NCBI RefSeq assembly: GCF_008831285.2
Contig: NC_045142.1
Span: 13,636,854 to 13,700,853, forward strand
DNA: 64,000 nt
Direction: 5' to 3'
Source: Nymphaea colorata
Lineage: Eukaryota > Streptophyta > Magnoliopsida > Nymphaeales > Nymphaeaceae
The number at the start of each line of letters is the position of its first letter. The first letter of the stretch is position 1. The notes under the pieces are model-generated. The model searched no databases and was not told where the DNA came from. It saw only the letters and a list, made by a program, of their open reading frames with translations. Positions 22,806 through 34,082 of the stretch are shown one piece after another. Both the position numbers and the translations under genes were made by a program.

Positions 22806-24233
22806 TAGTTGAGCAACCATCCATATGGCAGCTGAAGGAAGTGGCAGCCCTAAAGATAAGGTACTAATCATCGAGTAACCGTTGAGGAAAGTGAAACAAT
22901 TCTGACATCTTGACCGAAATTTCCTTTGTTTAAAAAAAAAAAAAACACACACACACACATCACATCATTGACCAACTGAAGTAGGCACTTGACCTGGTGC
23001 TAGTTGACGAAAAATCATCTCTTAGTTTTAATGATGCAAACTTAGTCTTTTCTTAAAAATAGAGTGCGTCACATAATTAATATATCTTTAGATGTGTTTT
23101 TGGTATATCATATCGAGAAAACAATAGCCTCAAAATTTTTGTACATATTCTAGCGCCAAAGCTCACACTTTTTCAATTAAAGATTGCTTTGTTCTCTAGA
23201 GGGTTGCTGTGTTAATAAATGTGGAGAAAGACATTTCATGAACTTGGTAAATTCCAGTAATCACATAATTCCTTCTACGACAATGATCTTTCCTCCCATA
23301 CCCATGTCTTGAATGAATCGCTTGGCAAACCTGTATCGTTTACTAAGTCTCGAATATTCATAGAAATCCTCAGCTAGTTTTTTAACCCCTTCCTTATGTC
23401 TTCAGTGGATGATTTGAAAACCTGATCTGCCTATTTTAAACCATGATGCGACGTATAAGTATAAATTCCTACTTGATTAAATTAGAAATCAAATCTTCAA
23501 TATACCACAATAAACAACTAGGTGCACTTATCATAGGACTAGCAAAAGTTACCTACAATGCGTTGTGCAAACTTTGTTACAAAAGCAGAGGGATGCAATT
23601 TCACAGGTTCAATGGTGCCCAAGAGAACGCGTTCCACTCAACTTTTAAACCATGAAAAGTAAAAATACATTTACCAGGCAGGCAACATGCTGCAGATGCT
23701 GACATGCTTGCAGACGGCCATGGTAAATCCACAATTATTGGTGCTTATGAATATACTCGGGAGCATGGTAAAGAATCAATTGAAACGGCCTCAAATTAAC
23801 TTATTCAAAAGGAAAAGAATTCCAAGAGTGCAGAATATCCACATCGACCAATTATTCACTTTTTTCTCTGAAATAAATGAAGGCACCTGCAAGGAGCCTT
23901 GTTGCTTACCCTAATCGCCAGATCCCGTCCCTAGCCCTTCTCCCCCCGCCGTTCCACCACAAAAAGGAAACAATAAAATAAATAAACAAAAGGCAGACTA
24001 CCATCTTTCACAAATTTCTTTTTTTTTTTCTTGCATTTAAAAAAGGAGAAAATTTCCATGCTTTACAATTCCCTATGCTACGAACGACCTGGTTTAGTAA
24101 GGCCCTCACCCGTGCTCCTTTTCCTCTAAAATTTTCCATCCTCCTGAGGATACAGACCTCAGATTCATTGAGCTCTGCTCTCATCTGCCCTTTATTTTGA
24201 CAACCATTTTGGGAGCCTCCTTAGCCGTTCAAT
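22806..24233. other. Intergenic and probable TPS 3' flank
   Basis: No independent gene supported. Reading from the TPS stop codon on the minus strand, an AATAAA-like signal (complement of tttatt near 24191) lies about 40 bases downstream and could serve polyadenylation. Short plus-strand frames at 23443-23914 are anonymous. Confidence 0.4.
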
Positions 24234-24509
24234 CTACGGGCCAGCAAGAGCTTCAAGCATTTTAATCACCTCGATAGTGTCATCAACATAATATTTCGCC
24301 TTGCTTGGCTTCTGACCCACCGTACATGCAAACACCTCTCTGTTAAAGAAGGATCCAGAAGCAGAAGCACCAGGACTGCCACTGCTAATAACTTCAAACA
24401 TATCCTCATCAGATCGATCATCACCAATGCACAACACAAAATCAGGTTGCCTATTTCCTTCTGCCATCACCGAGAGCAGTTTCTCTGCAACAAGGCCTTT
24501 ACTGACGCC
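24234..24509 (-). CDS. TPS7-like: TPS exon 3
   Basis: Starts after an aataag acceptor with GVSKGLVAEKLL. It carries the second phosphatase signature CIGDDRSDEDMF and VFACTVGQKPSKAKYY, and ends LEALAGP before TAG at 24236-24234. The C-terminal tail is shorter than in some Arabidopsis paralogues. Confidence 0.93.
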   Translation of the reverse strand, partial: GVSKGLVAEKLLSVMAEGNRQPDFVLCIGDDRSDEDMFEVISSGSPGASASGSFFNREVFACTVGQKPSKAKYYVDDTIEVIKMLEALAGP

Positions 24510-27500
24510 CTTATTTCAAACGAATAAGAAATTCAACAGATTAGCCAGTCTGTTAGTCTCCAGTGAAGTCTAACCAGACAGAGACATTTAACCAACAAAG
24601 TAAAACAGGTGCAAACATCGCATGAGCTATTTTCCATTCTAATTATTCTGCTTTACTAACTGGAAAAGTAAAGCCTAGTGATGAAGTGTCTGATTCTATG
24701 ATCCCAGCCATTCTTCCTTTACCCACATGTGTGACGTGGGAGAATGTGCTTGCATGCAAAAAGATGAGATATAGGAAGTATATGCAATTTAGCAGGAAAC
24801 ACATCATTTATGATAGATGTTAGTCTTTGTGGTGTATAGAACATACAATTTTCAATTAGTTTCATTCACAAAAGATTCTGATTTGACTCACCGATTCACT
24901 GAATTATTTGGCTTTCCTATTCAGTTCGAAAACAAATTTTGGTAACATTGGTTCCTAGCAAATAAGATGATAAATTGGAGAACTACAGCTACAGTGGGGT
25001 GTGTGTGTGTGTGTACAACTGCATGTTAGAGAGAGATAATGTGCTAATCAGCCTCATATAGTTTCCTGTAAAACTAAAATTCATGATTCTTGCAGCTGCC
25101 ATTGTTTGTCAGTTTTCCAATAATCAATGGTTTCATCTTCCATTCATTAAGGACAAAAACAACCCTAAATTGACAGGACACCAAAGCCACATAAAAAAAA
25201 TATCTGAGAAACCCCCGATCTGAAAAAGAGTTTTGTATGTTCCATACGACAAGAACCAAACCCCACTTCTTTTCTAATGAGAAGAATAATTTGTCCACCC
25301 TTACGTTTCTTTATTATGTGGTCAGCCCATTCAAAAGAACGTAAAGAAGTCGACTATCACAGGCCAACAGCTCTTCAGTAAGACAATATATGCATAATTA
25401 CCTGAGGTTTGACTTCTACTATGTGTTGTCCACGCTTGACAGCCACTGGCTCATTGGCTAACACGCTCTCCAGGTGGTCAAGTAGCTCCTTAGCTTGGCA
25501 AGATCCAAAATCAGGATCAGCATCCTGATGATGCCAAACAATTGCACTCTCTTTGGTCTCTATCCATGACCCATCCGTAGCCTCTGCATATAGCCTCATG
25601 ACAGGCTCTGCCATCTGCATCCATGCAAAGTCACTGGACTGATCACAGGACGTTTCCCATTCTTTTTCTTTTGACCACCTGGGACAACCACATAACTATC
25701 AGCCAAAGAACAATAATTTAGAGAGGGAGAACTATCAGAAAAAGAAAAAATTGCATTCATAAAGACTAACTTCCTTCTGTCCAATTTGCTAAGCCGATAA
25801 AACTGAAGATGAAACACAGAAGAGTTGAATGCCAGCCACCAAGCTTTGGGTAAAGGATAAATTCACAATCAGTCCAATAGACCCTGATTCACGATAAGAG
25901 CATAGGCCAACAGACCATCAAGAATGAATATTTTTATTAACGTTCTTCTTAGGATGGAAGATAGGACCTGACTAAATCTTTTAATAATTATTAACTGAAG
26001 GACAAAATCAGATTAACTTTACTCTAGTTAATATAAGAGCATATTCTACACTTATGTGTTTAATCAAGAAAAACAACACATTCTATTCAACACTAAGACC
26101 AGACACCAAAGCATAACAAATGAAAGGAGACAAATGGTAAGTGTTCCAACAGAATAGGTGTCCACTTTGCCTGCACTGTGACCCTTTTCAAACTTAACCA
26201 GGTTAACGATCATGATTTTCCCTTTTTGATAGGGACATTTTGCTTAAGAAAGGCCAGAACAAAAGAAGAAATAAATAATGAAACTGCACCTGAACAATGA
26301 TTATGCATGGGAGCCTTCATAGATATAAATTGCCATACAAGGGCAGTAAGTTCCAAAAACAAGCTTGAGTAGGACAAATAACTAACAAAAAGCCCGTGCT
26401 TTTTTGTCACAAATACAAAAGTAGCAAAAATAAACAAGGCCAATAGTATTTGTGAAGATCAATGAAGATCTAGAAATGAATAGCAATCAAAGTAATGATC
26501 ATGAATATCCAGCAAATTTCGCACATTAGACCTTCCCTTGAAAAGATAAGCTTCCACATTCAAGAGTATGATCAGTAAATCACAGTGAAGATAAACGATA
26601 ATACAGCAGCCATTGTGCACTGTAGATTAATATAGCATGCACGAGTAATTTCGAAAAAAGGAAAAACAAACGAAAAGAGGGAAAAGTAAAATGTTGAAAC
26701 TGTACCTCAAGAAATAGCCATGCTCTGCAGCAATTCCAAGCTTCTCACAAGGAGAAAACCAACTACTTAGTGACTCCTTCCCTCTTCCACTCACAATGAA
26801 CACCACATTCTTTGGGTCAGCAGATAGTTTGTTCAAGATGCGAATAACCTCCTCACTTGGGCGCTTATCAATGGAAGACTCGGGCGTCACGGTACCATCA
26901 TAATCCAACAGTATAGCCCTGCCTTTCGACCTCCTATAAGCAGAAGCTATATGATCAATTGACAACTTCCTAAAACTAGGATCAAGTGATACAACTCTAA
27001 ACTGCAAACCAAATCCAATCTCCCAACACCTCCTTCTCTGATGATCTTTACACGATCTCTCCAAATCTTGCATAAAGCTGCGAGCCCAGTAAGCAACATT
27101 ATGTGTGCTTACATACCGATAATGTTTTTCATGGCGTAATTGCTTTTCCGCTTCTGGCATCGAAATGGCCATGTTAATAGCCTCAGCAACTGCTTCTGTA
27201 TTCCATGGGTTCACTCTTACAGCTCCACTTAAAGAAGGAGAGCATCCAATAAATTCAGAGACAACAATCATGCTCTTTTTAGGGTTCTCCAGACTCCCCT
27301 CTCTTGACACAATGTACTCATAAGGAGTGAGATTGAGTCCATCTCTTACAGCTGTCACAACAACACATTCTGCAACTGTATAGTAAGCAATCCGTTCATA
27401 CACAGGAACCGGCCTGTCAATTAGCAAAATAGGAGTGTATTCAGCAGAACCAAAATTTTCATTTATCCTTTTGCTGTCAGACAAAATTTGAGCTTGTAGC

Positions 27501-28663
27501 TCTTCTATGTCTCTCCCTTTCCCTCTTGCAGGATTGACGATCTGAACCAGAACAATCTTGTTCCTCCATTTTGGGTATTGAATAAGGAGCTGCTCCAAAG
27601 CTAATATCTTGAGATTAATCCCCTTGAAGATGTCCATGTCATCTACACCAAGTACAACTGTTTTACCCTTAAACTGATCAAGGAGTTCATTCACCCTCCA
27701 TTCTTTATCAGCAAGCCTGAGAACAGATTCAATCTGAACCATGTGGATTCCGACTGGTAATATTTTGATCCCAACCATTCTGCCATAGTATTCCAACCCA
27801 ATGTATCCTCTCTTGGATTGGTAATCAAGGCCCAGCATCCTACTGCAACAGGAAAGAAAATGGCGGGCATAATCAAATGTATGGAACCCAATTAAGTCTG
27901 AGTTAAGAAGGGCTCTCAATATCTCTTCCCTGACAGGTAGAGTCCTGTATATCTCTGACGAAGGGAATGGACTATGAAGGAAAAATCCCATCTTCAATTT
28001 GTTGTACCTTCTCCTTAAGAAATTAGGCAAAACCATAAGATGATAATCATGTATCCAGACATAATCATCATCTGAATTTATCACCTCTACTACCTTGTCA
28101 GCAAAAATCTTATTGGCAGATACATAAGCCTGCCAGGAAGAACGATCAAAACGACCAGCACTGCTGGGAGAGAGCGGTAGCATATAATGGAAAAGTGGCC
28201 ACAGATGTTGCTTGCAGAAGCCATGATAGAACTTGTTGTAGATGTCATCAGGTAGGAATGCAGGTACACATTTGAACTTCTCCAACAGGATCTGAGCAAC
28301 CTCATCCTGCTCACTAGGATCAACTTCCACCTTCAAAGAACCAACATAAATAACATCCATGTCATCTGAAAGTCCATCTTTAAGCTGTAATAGAAGGGCG
28401 TCCTCATCCCAGCTGAAAGTCCAACCAGCATTATCTGGCCTCCTTCGTGCCCTCAACGGAAGCTGGTTAGCCACAACAATCACCCGTTCCTGGCTCACAG
28501 ACGAGGTAACATCTGATGAAACACTATTTGCTGCATCATCATCAAACTCCGAGACTATTCCAGGAACGGACATAACCCTCGAAAGACGTTTCCCACCTCG
28601 CCCAGCTGTAGGGATAATGCCTGTAGCAAGATCCAAAAGATTTGTGTACGATCTCGAGGTCAT
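24234..28663 (-). CDS. TPS7-like: Class II trehalose-6-phosphate synthase-like protein (GT20 + TPP domains), three coding exons
   Basis: Coding exons are 28663-26706, 25678-25402 and 24509-24234, giving 836 residues. Both introns have GT...AG ends, and the Arg codon AG|G split over exons 1/2 restores RW. The start is the ATG at 28663 (MTSRSYTNLLDLATG, the conserved class II N-terminus); the frame is open upstream but has no ATG. Domains: GT20 synthase-like region at about residues 50-540, HAD phosphatase region at about 580-830 with LDYDGT (Asp at about 587), VSGRG and GDDRSDEDMF. In the synthase part VANQLP and DDMDIFKG replace the Arg-containing blocks of active enzymes, as in other class II proteins. 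Class II members are thought to be regulatory, SnRK1-linked and catalytically weak or inactive. No lesions are seen, so this looks functional. Confidence 0.95.
25402..25678 (-). CDS. TPS7-like: TPS exon 2
   Basis: 277 bases between a cccag acceptor and a CAG|gtaatt donor. It reads RWSKEKEWETS, MAEPVMRLYAEATDG and SAIVWHHQDADPDFG, then LDHLESVLANEP and VEVKPQ, matching the middle of plant TPS phosphatase domains. Confidence 0.93.
26706..28663 (-). CDS. TPS7-like: TPS exon 1
   Basis: Encodes residues 1-652 plus two bases. It holds the whole synthase-like domain and the first phosphatase motif. The exon ends at ttgag before gtacag. Reading on into the intron gives an unrelated hydrophobic tail that stops at 26627. 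Confidence 0.93.
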
Positions 28664-29690
28664 CGTTGGTCCTGGTTCTAGCGCAGGCAACAGAGTGTCT
28701 TGGCTGAGAAACTACAGGAGGCGCTCAAGCAGGAAAAAAAAATAGAGGCAATGAATGTTCTACTCAACCTGCATGACCATAAGCCATTGTTTTAGCTTCC
28801 AATCGATTTACGTAACAAGAAGATGAACCGAAAAAAAAAAAGGAAACCCATGCAAAATCATAATCTAATAGTTGTTTTCATGGCAACCATCCGCCTATAG
28901 AATAATTCATTTCATCCATGCACTTTGCAAAGTTAAAAGGGAAGGTGCCCAAAATGGGATATTTCAGGACCATCTCTGAAACTTTAGAGAGAGGGAGACA
29001 TAGGAGAAGAAGAAACAAATCAAAGTTACCAAAATCCACAAGCGATTGAATGCATGACTCACCGTGACGATCAGTGCATGGGTTCTTTCATGTAACAAAC
29101 AGAAAAACAGGAAAGACAGCAAGGCCCATACCTATAGATATAAATACATCTTTCGAATAGAAGGCCCTAAATCATGATCGCCATGATATTCATGATTCAG
29201 GACACGATTTACATCAAACGCTATTGACTATGCATGCACAACCCGCACGAGCATGAATCACAAAAATCAAAAAATTTGGGTTGGGTTAGGAAGAGAGAGA
29301 GAATTCAGAACGGAAGGCAATAGGAAACAACAGCGCATAGACGAGGATGATGAAGACGAGCGAATTCTCCAAACCCCAGATACCGATAAAGAATAGTGTT
29401 ACAACTTACTCTTTCTTACGCGGAGGGAAATTCCAGAATTCGGGAATTCGTTCGAAAATATGATCCAAGAAGGAAGCCCACGATGCGTTCGCCGAGCCAG
29501 AAATGACGAAAAAGAAATCCGCTTTTCTCTCTCATCCGCCCCTCTCTCCCCTTCTGCCTTCTGGCCTCTTGTGCGCAGTTGTGCTGCCTTCCGTCGCTTC
29601 CGTTTCCTCCGTTTGGCTTCGTTCCTCCCTCTCACTCTCTCTCCCTCATCCCAGTTACTTTTCATCGCCGGCTTTTTCATTCACAACCCA
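28664..29690 (-). promoter_or_regulatory. TPS 5' leader with probable leader intron and candidate uORF
   Basis: Upstream of the ATG a pyrimidine tract and cctgtag (acceptor AG at 28713-28712) could end a leader intron. Donor candidates gtaagaaa and gtaagttg lie near 29410-29425. That would leave a GA-rich leader exon reaching to about 29690. An ATG at 29680-29678 opens an Arg/Lys-rich upstream frame of up to 93 codons across this exon. Leader introns are common in class II TPS genes; transcript ends here are inferred. Confidence 0.45.
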
Positions 29691-29699
29691 CTACTTATG

Positions 29700-31599
29700 T
29701 GAAATTGACATATTACCTCCCCTTCCTCCCAACCACTTAGGCGTAGTCATTAAACTCGCGGAAGCGATACAGCACACGTGGTGCATACGTGGCGACCACA
29801 TAACCTGCTTCTCGACACAGCGTTGGCTGGCGACCGTACAATCGGAGAGTTGGTTTTCGTAAAAATATATTTAGGCGGGGATTGATATTGAATTCCAGAT
29901 CCAAATCTCTTTGTCACGGTTCCGTTTTAATATATATATATATATAATAAGTAGTGATAAGTATGATACTTAAATTGAAAAATATATCATAAAACTATAT
30001 AAACTTCGAAAAAATTCATATAGGATGTGTTACTCTCTGAATAAAAAAATCTAAAATACAATAGCCGATTCAATTATGTTTTTCTTTTAGAGGCCACTTA
30101 AAATTAGCATGATCTAACTAAAATTCTAAAAGAATATGATGAAAGTGAATCTTCGTCACTAAGCCCTACGAGGACACCATTGCAATAAAACTCAAAGCCA
30201 ACAGATTGGCAGTGGAAAGCTTAAAAATAAAAACCGATAGAGTTGTCCTAAACTAATAACCTGTAGATGATTGACAAAAGAGTTGCTTTTGAATGGTGCG
30301 TAACTCGAGTGTCTTTTTCAATAAACAAATATTGAGTGCGCTTTTCTAATTATTTGTTAAATTTGTAGGTGTTTCTGAAATACTTTTATTATTTTATTTA
30401 AAATTTAAAGGATAAGAAACTTACCGAAAGCCCCTTGACTTAAAGAGAATTTACAAAGGCAGCCCACCTTTTCTTGCTTCACAAATAGCTACTCAACCTT
30501 TAATCCAAATTCTCAAATTAGAGGTAGCAATTTAGCTTGCCCTTATATCTTTGCAACACTTTCTTTTCTCAAATGCAAATAAAGTTTCTCCACCATGAGA
30601 AGTGTGTAGTTGTTTGCCAAAGGGTTCAAACGTTCTTACAGCTAAGGATGTTAATGGATCGGATTCACATATTCGGATTCAAATTTAGATGTGAATACGA
30701 ATGAAAAAGTTATATCCATAACTGAAACCCAATTGCACAATCTAAATCTTATTTTTAAACCAAAACCAGCTCATTTTCAAAATGTAAGAGCATTGGATAT
30801 AGAAGGTTTATTCAAAATTAGATTTGGTATGAGTTTGAATCCAAACATTCATTTATGTATGGTGTCATTTCTTAAATATGAATCCAATCTAATTTCCTTG
30901 TCAGATATGAAATTATTTTTCATATCATATTTTTGAAACGCTTTGTTCGGATATCCGACTCAAATTGGATATATCGATATCCTGATCGACTAATGAAAGG
31001 CCTTTCACCGAAATTTTTGAAATAGAGGGAGCTCATAAGTTCCTTGGCCCGTAGAACACTGACTATTTAGAACTTGCGGAGAGAAGGCAACTTTGGTGAA
31101 GGAAAAGGATTCTAATCAAGTGTTTGGTGGAGGGAATTTTCATGTGCTATTGTTTTCTTATTTTTTCGCTTCATGAAAAGAGGATGTGAGTCAAACCTTT
31201 CCATTTTCTCACCTGCAAATAGTTCCACTCCCGCATGGTATGTCCATTTAGTAACAAGAACATTACGCCATGTTTTATGAATGTTCATATCTGGAACACA
31301 TTTATTACAGCATTCATATTACTAAAGTGCCCATTTGAGAATAAATTTTTTAACCAATCATCTAAATATAAATTTCTTAAATAGTCTTTTGCAAATCGCT
31401 CAATTGTTGAGCGGTTGGCTCTTAAAGGTTAACTTCCATTTGATACCTACACAAAAGAATACAGGGAATGCAAGACTACATGCTCAAAGAGAGCAAAACA
31501 AACGACATTCACCATCGTCGACCGAAAAAGAGAAAGCCAAAAAGAGTTGCTCCTAATAGGGGCTAAAAGTATACCTCGGCATCCGGCCGTCCCAGCACG
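29700..31599. other. Intergenic with TA repeat and a possible small repeat element
   Basis: No gene supported. A (TA)n run lies at 29930-29946. At about 30645-30995 GGATCGGATTC- and CGGATATCCG-type words flank an AT-rich centre, a layout typical of small plant repeats; inverted ends are only suggestive. Confidence 0.35.
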
Positions 31600-31925
31600 G
31601 TAAGAGTCAGGCTCAGGTCGGTCAGATGCTCCAGACTCGATACCTGATACTCGAGCCTAGGCCCATGTTGGTTCGACTCGATTAAAATAAAAAAAAAATA
31701 TTGTTTTAAATATAAAATAAATTTTTTTGAATATAAAATATATTTTTAATAATAAAATATATATTATTATTAAATAAAAATAAGAAAAATTAAAAAAATA
31801 ATCAGACCGAATTAGGCTCCACCGGATCGACCTGAACCGGTTTTTTCGAGCCTAAGCCTGAGCCTGATCGAATCAAGTACTGGGTACCAGTCGTATACCT
31901 GAGCCCAACGCCCAGGCTTAACCAA
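31600..31925 (+). mobile_element. MITE-like repeat, copy B
   Basis: Same family as copy A (22540-22805) in the opposite orientation. The AT-rich core and the ggctccaccgg / gagcctaagcctgagcc flank match the reverse complement of copy A. The two copies bracket the TPS gene at a distance of about 9 kb. Confidence 0.6.
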
Positions 31926-34082
31926 AAGCAGTAGTGAAGGATTCCTTATATCTCCTCATTAAAAACCTGCAGACAGTTAGCTAAATGGGACAGATGACGC
32001 CATTTCTCCGGCCGAGCTCTGTTCCTGATTAAGGTGTTAATGAAGCGTCTCCTCCAGGCATCTTAAGGTTAACTTACTTTGGCCTCATTAGCTGTTTGAT
32101 AAATTCTGGATGAATCCGTGCAAGGAGCCAGCCCATTAGCTTGAGTCGGGTCAATGGACCTTTGACCCAGTTTGGGCTCTAATAAGTTCTCAATACTGCC
32201 GGTTTGCAATTTGCATCTACCGACAATTAATTTTGTTAAAATCATTTTAGCAAACGAGAGAATCCCATATAATCTTCTTTTTAATCTTAAATTAATTTTA
32301 TTGCCAGGTCGAGTTTTCATTATCAGATCTTGTCAAAGGATCTTGAATGTACTTGGACATTTTGACCCATTTACATTCTTATAGGCCTTACCTTCTCCTC
32401 CTTTTAAGTGCAGCTCTCATTAAAGTCACTTTTAGAGGCTGTTTGATTGCTGTTCTACATCACAGATAGAACGGGATGGGACGTCTTGCCTATCACACCA
32501 TTATTTTGTCTTTATGAACAATGGTGTTTGTTGTCCACAGTTTGTAGTCATATGATTGTAAAATTCTGAGGGTAATGAAAAGGCAAATTTCACTTTTGAT
32601 GGTGTCAATAAGTATACACTTGAGTTTGTCATGATTAACAAAAGAAGTTGTAAATATTTGTACAGAAACAATTGTTGTTACTAAAAGAATTCTCTTATGG
32701 CCATAGATCAGGGTGTCTGATGAGGGAAAAAAAAAACAGAAAAACGGAACTGTGCAATTGGACCACATTTTCTAAGGGCATGCATGGTCTGTGTTGTCAA
32801 AATTTTTCCTTGTTTCTAATATACGAGGTAACAAGGAAAGATGACATGAGAAGGCCATTAGTAAATCTTAATTACAGTTTCTTTCTTTGTTGAGAATGTT
32901 TTTATTTATGCTCCTTGGACTCCTTATCTTTTTATTCTGTTTTTTGTAATTTTGTAGTTTTGCTACTATAAACTCAAATTTTGAATGGAAAAAGTGAGAC
33001 AGAATTGAAAAAAAAAAAACAGTAACCACAGAGTTTTTAAGGTCTTTAGACTTTTCTGGCATAGTAGTGATTTTCTAGGATAAGCTGGATTGCGGCTTTT
33101 GTTTAATGGGGTTGGGGAGATATCCCAAAAAGGCTCAAGTTTTTTTCCCTGCTTTCAAGGTTTAAGGATACTTCGGACCTGAGTGAGGAGCAATACACTT
33201 GTCAACTAGCATGTCGTAAATCCACCATTTATAGTAAAAAGGTAGCAACCACAAGAATCAAACTGATGACAAGACTTTGACCAGCCTGCTGATCACTATG
33301 TTACACCCTCGGAGCACGGTCTCATAGTGGGATCTTGTAAACTCAGCTTTACAAGACCTACTTTTTGCAACAGCTGTTCGAATACAAACAAGCTCCCCTA
33401 TATTTTTCCATGCATTTGTACTTTCCCAATGAATATTGGTGCTCATGAAATTTGAACCATAGTTACTTCTATGACAACTAAAACGAGCTTCGCTGATGTA
33501 ATCTCTTTTAGTCTTCTGGCCATTAATTTTTAAGAACATACTATAAGTGTTTTGACAAAAACGGAAACAATACCTAATTCTCCTAGTCGACCCTAGGTTG
33601 TCACTAAGTAATGTCACAAGAAAATTGAACCCTCGACAAAAACAAAAGTTCATGTTCATAATTAGTATGCTTTGATTTCATTTAGTACAACCAAAATACA
33701 TAATCATTATATCAAGATTAATTACCTATCTACCACGTGTCGTGCAGAAGCCAAATGAGAAGCTGAATCGGTGTTCTGTCTAGATCCATCATGCAGAAGT
33801 CGAATCAACGCTAGAGTTGATAGAGAAGAATGGTGTCAGTCCATATGTTAAGGTATATGTTAAGGTCGTTATGACCAATATACAACTTTGAGCAGCAAAG
33901 TAGATACTTCATTTTTTGAACAGAGCGAGCGGAGGTGGTAAAGTTTATTGGTCGGAGCACAGCGTTTTCATTTTATCGAACAGAGCAAAAAGAGACATTA
34001 AAAGTCATCGGTCAGAGCAGAACAAAGAATGTCGTGAAGGAAAGGGGAGGACACGGTATAAAACTTTCTTATGCCAATGACC
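31926..34082. other. Intergenic, no supported gene
   Basis: Nothing with recognisable coding signal. Two related stretches (33918-33963 and 33979-34022) share a gaacagagc...gtcggagc/gtcagagc layout, offset 61. The last bases tgacc are the left flank of the Del element and would be its target-site copy if the right flank were known. Confidence 0.4.

Noticed and set aside
28664-28690. Nine extra N-terminal TPS residues
   Set aside because: The upstream codon is TTG, not ATG; the conserved class II N-terminus begins at the ATG at 28663.
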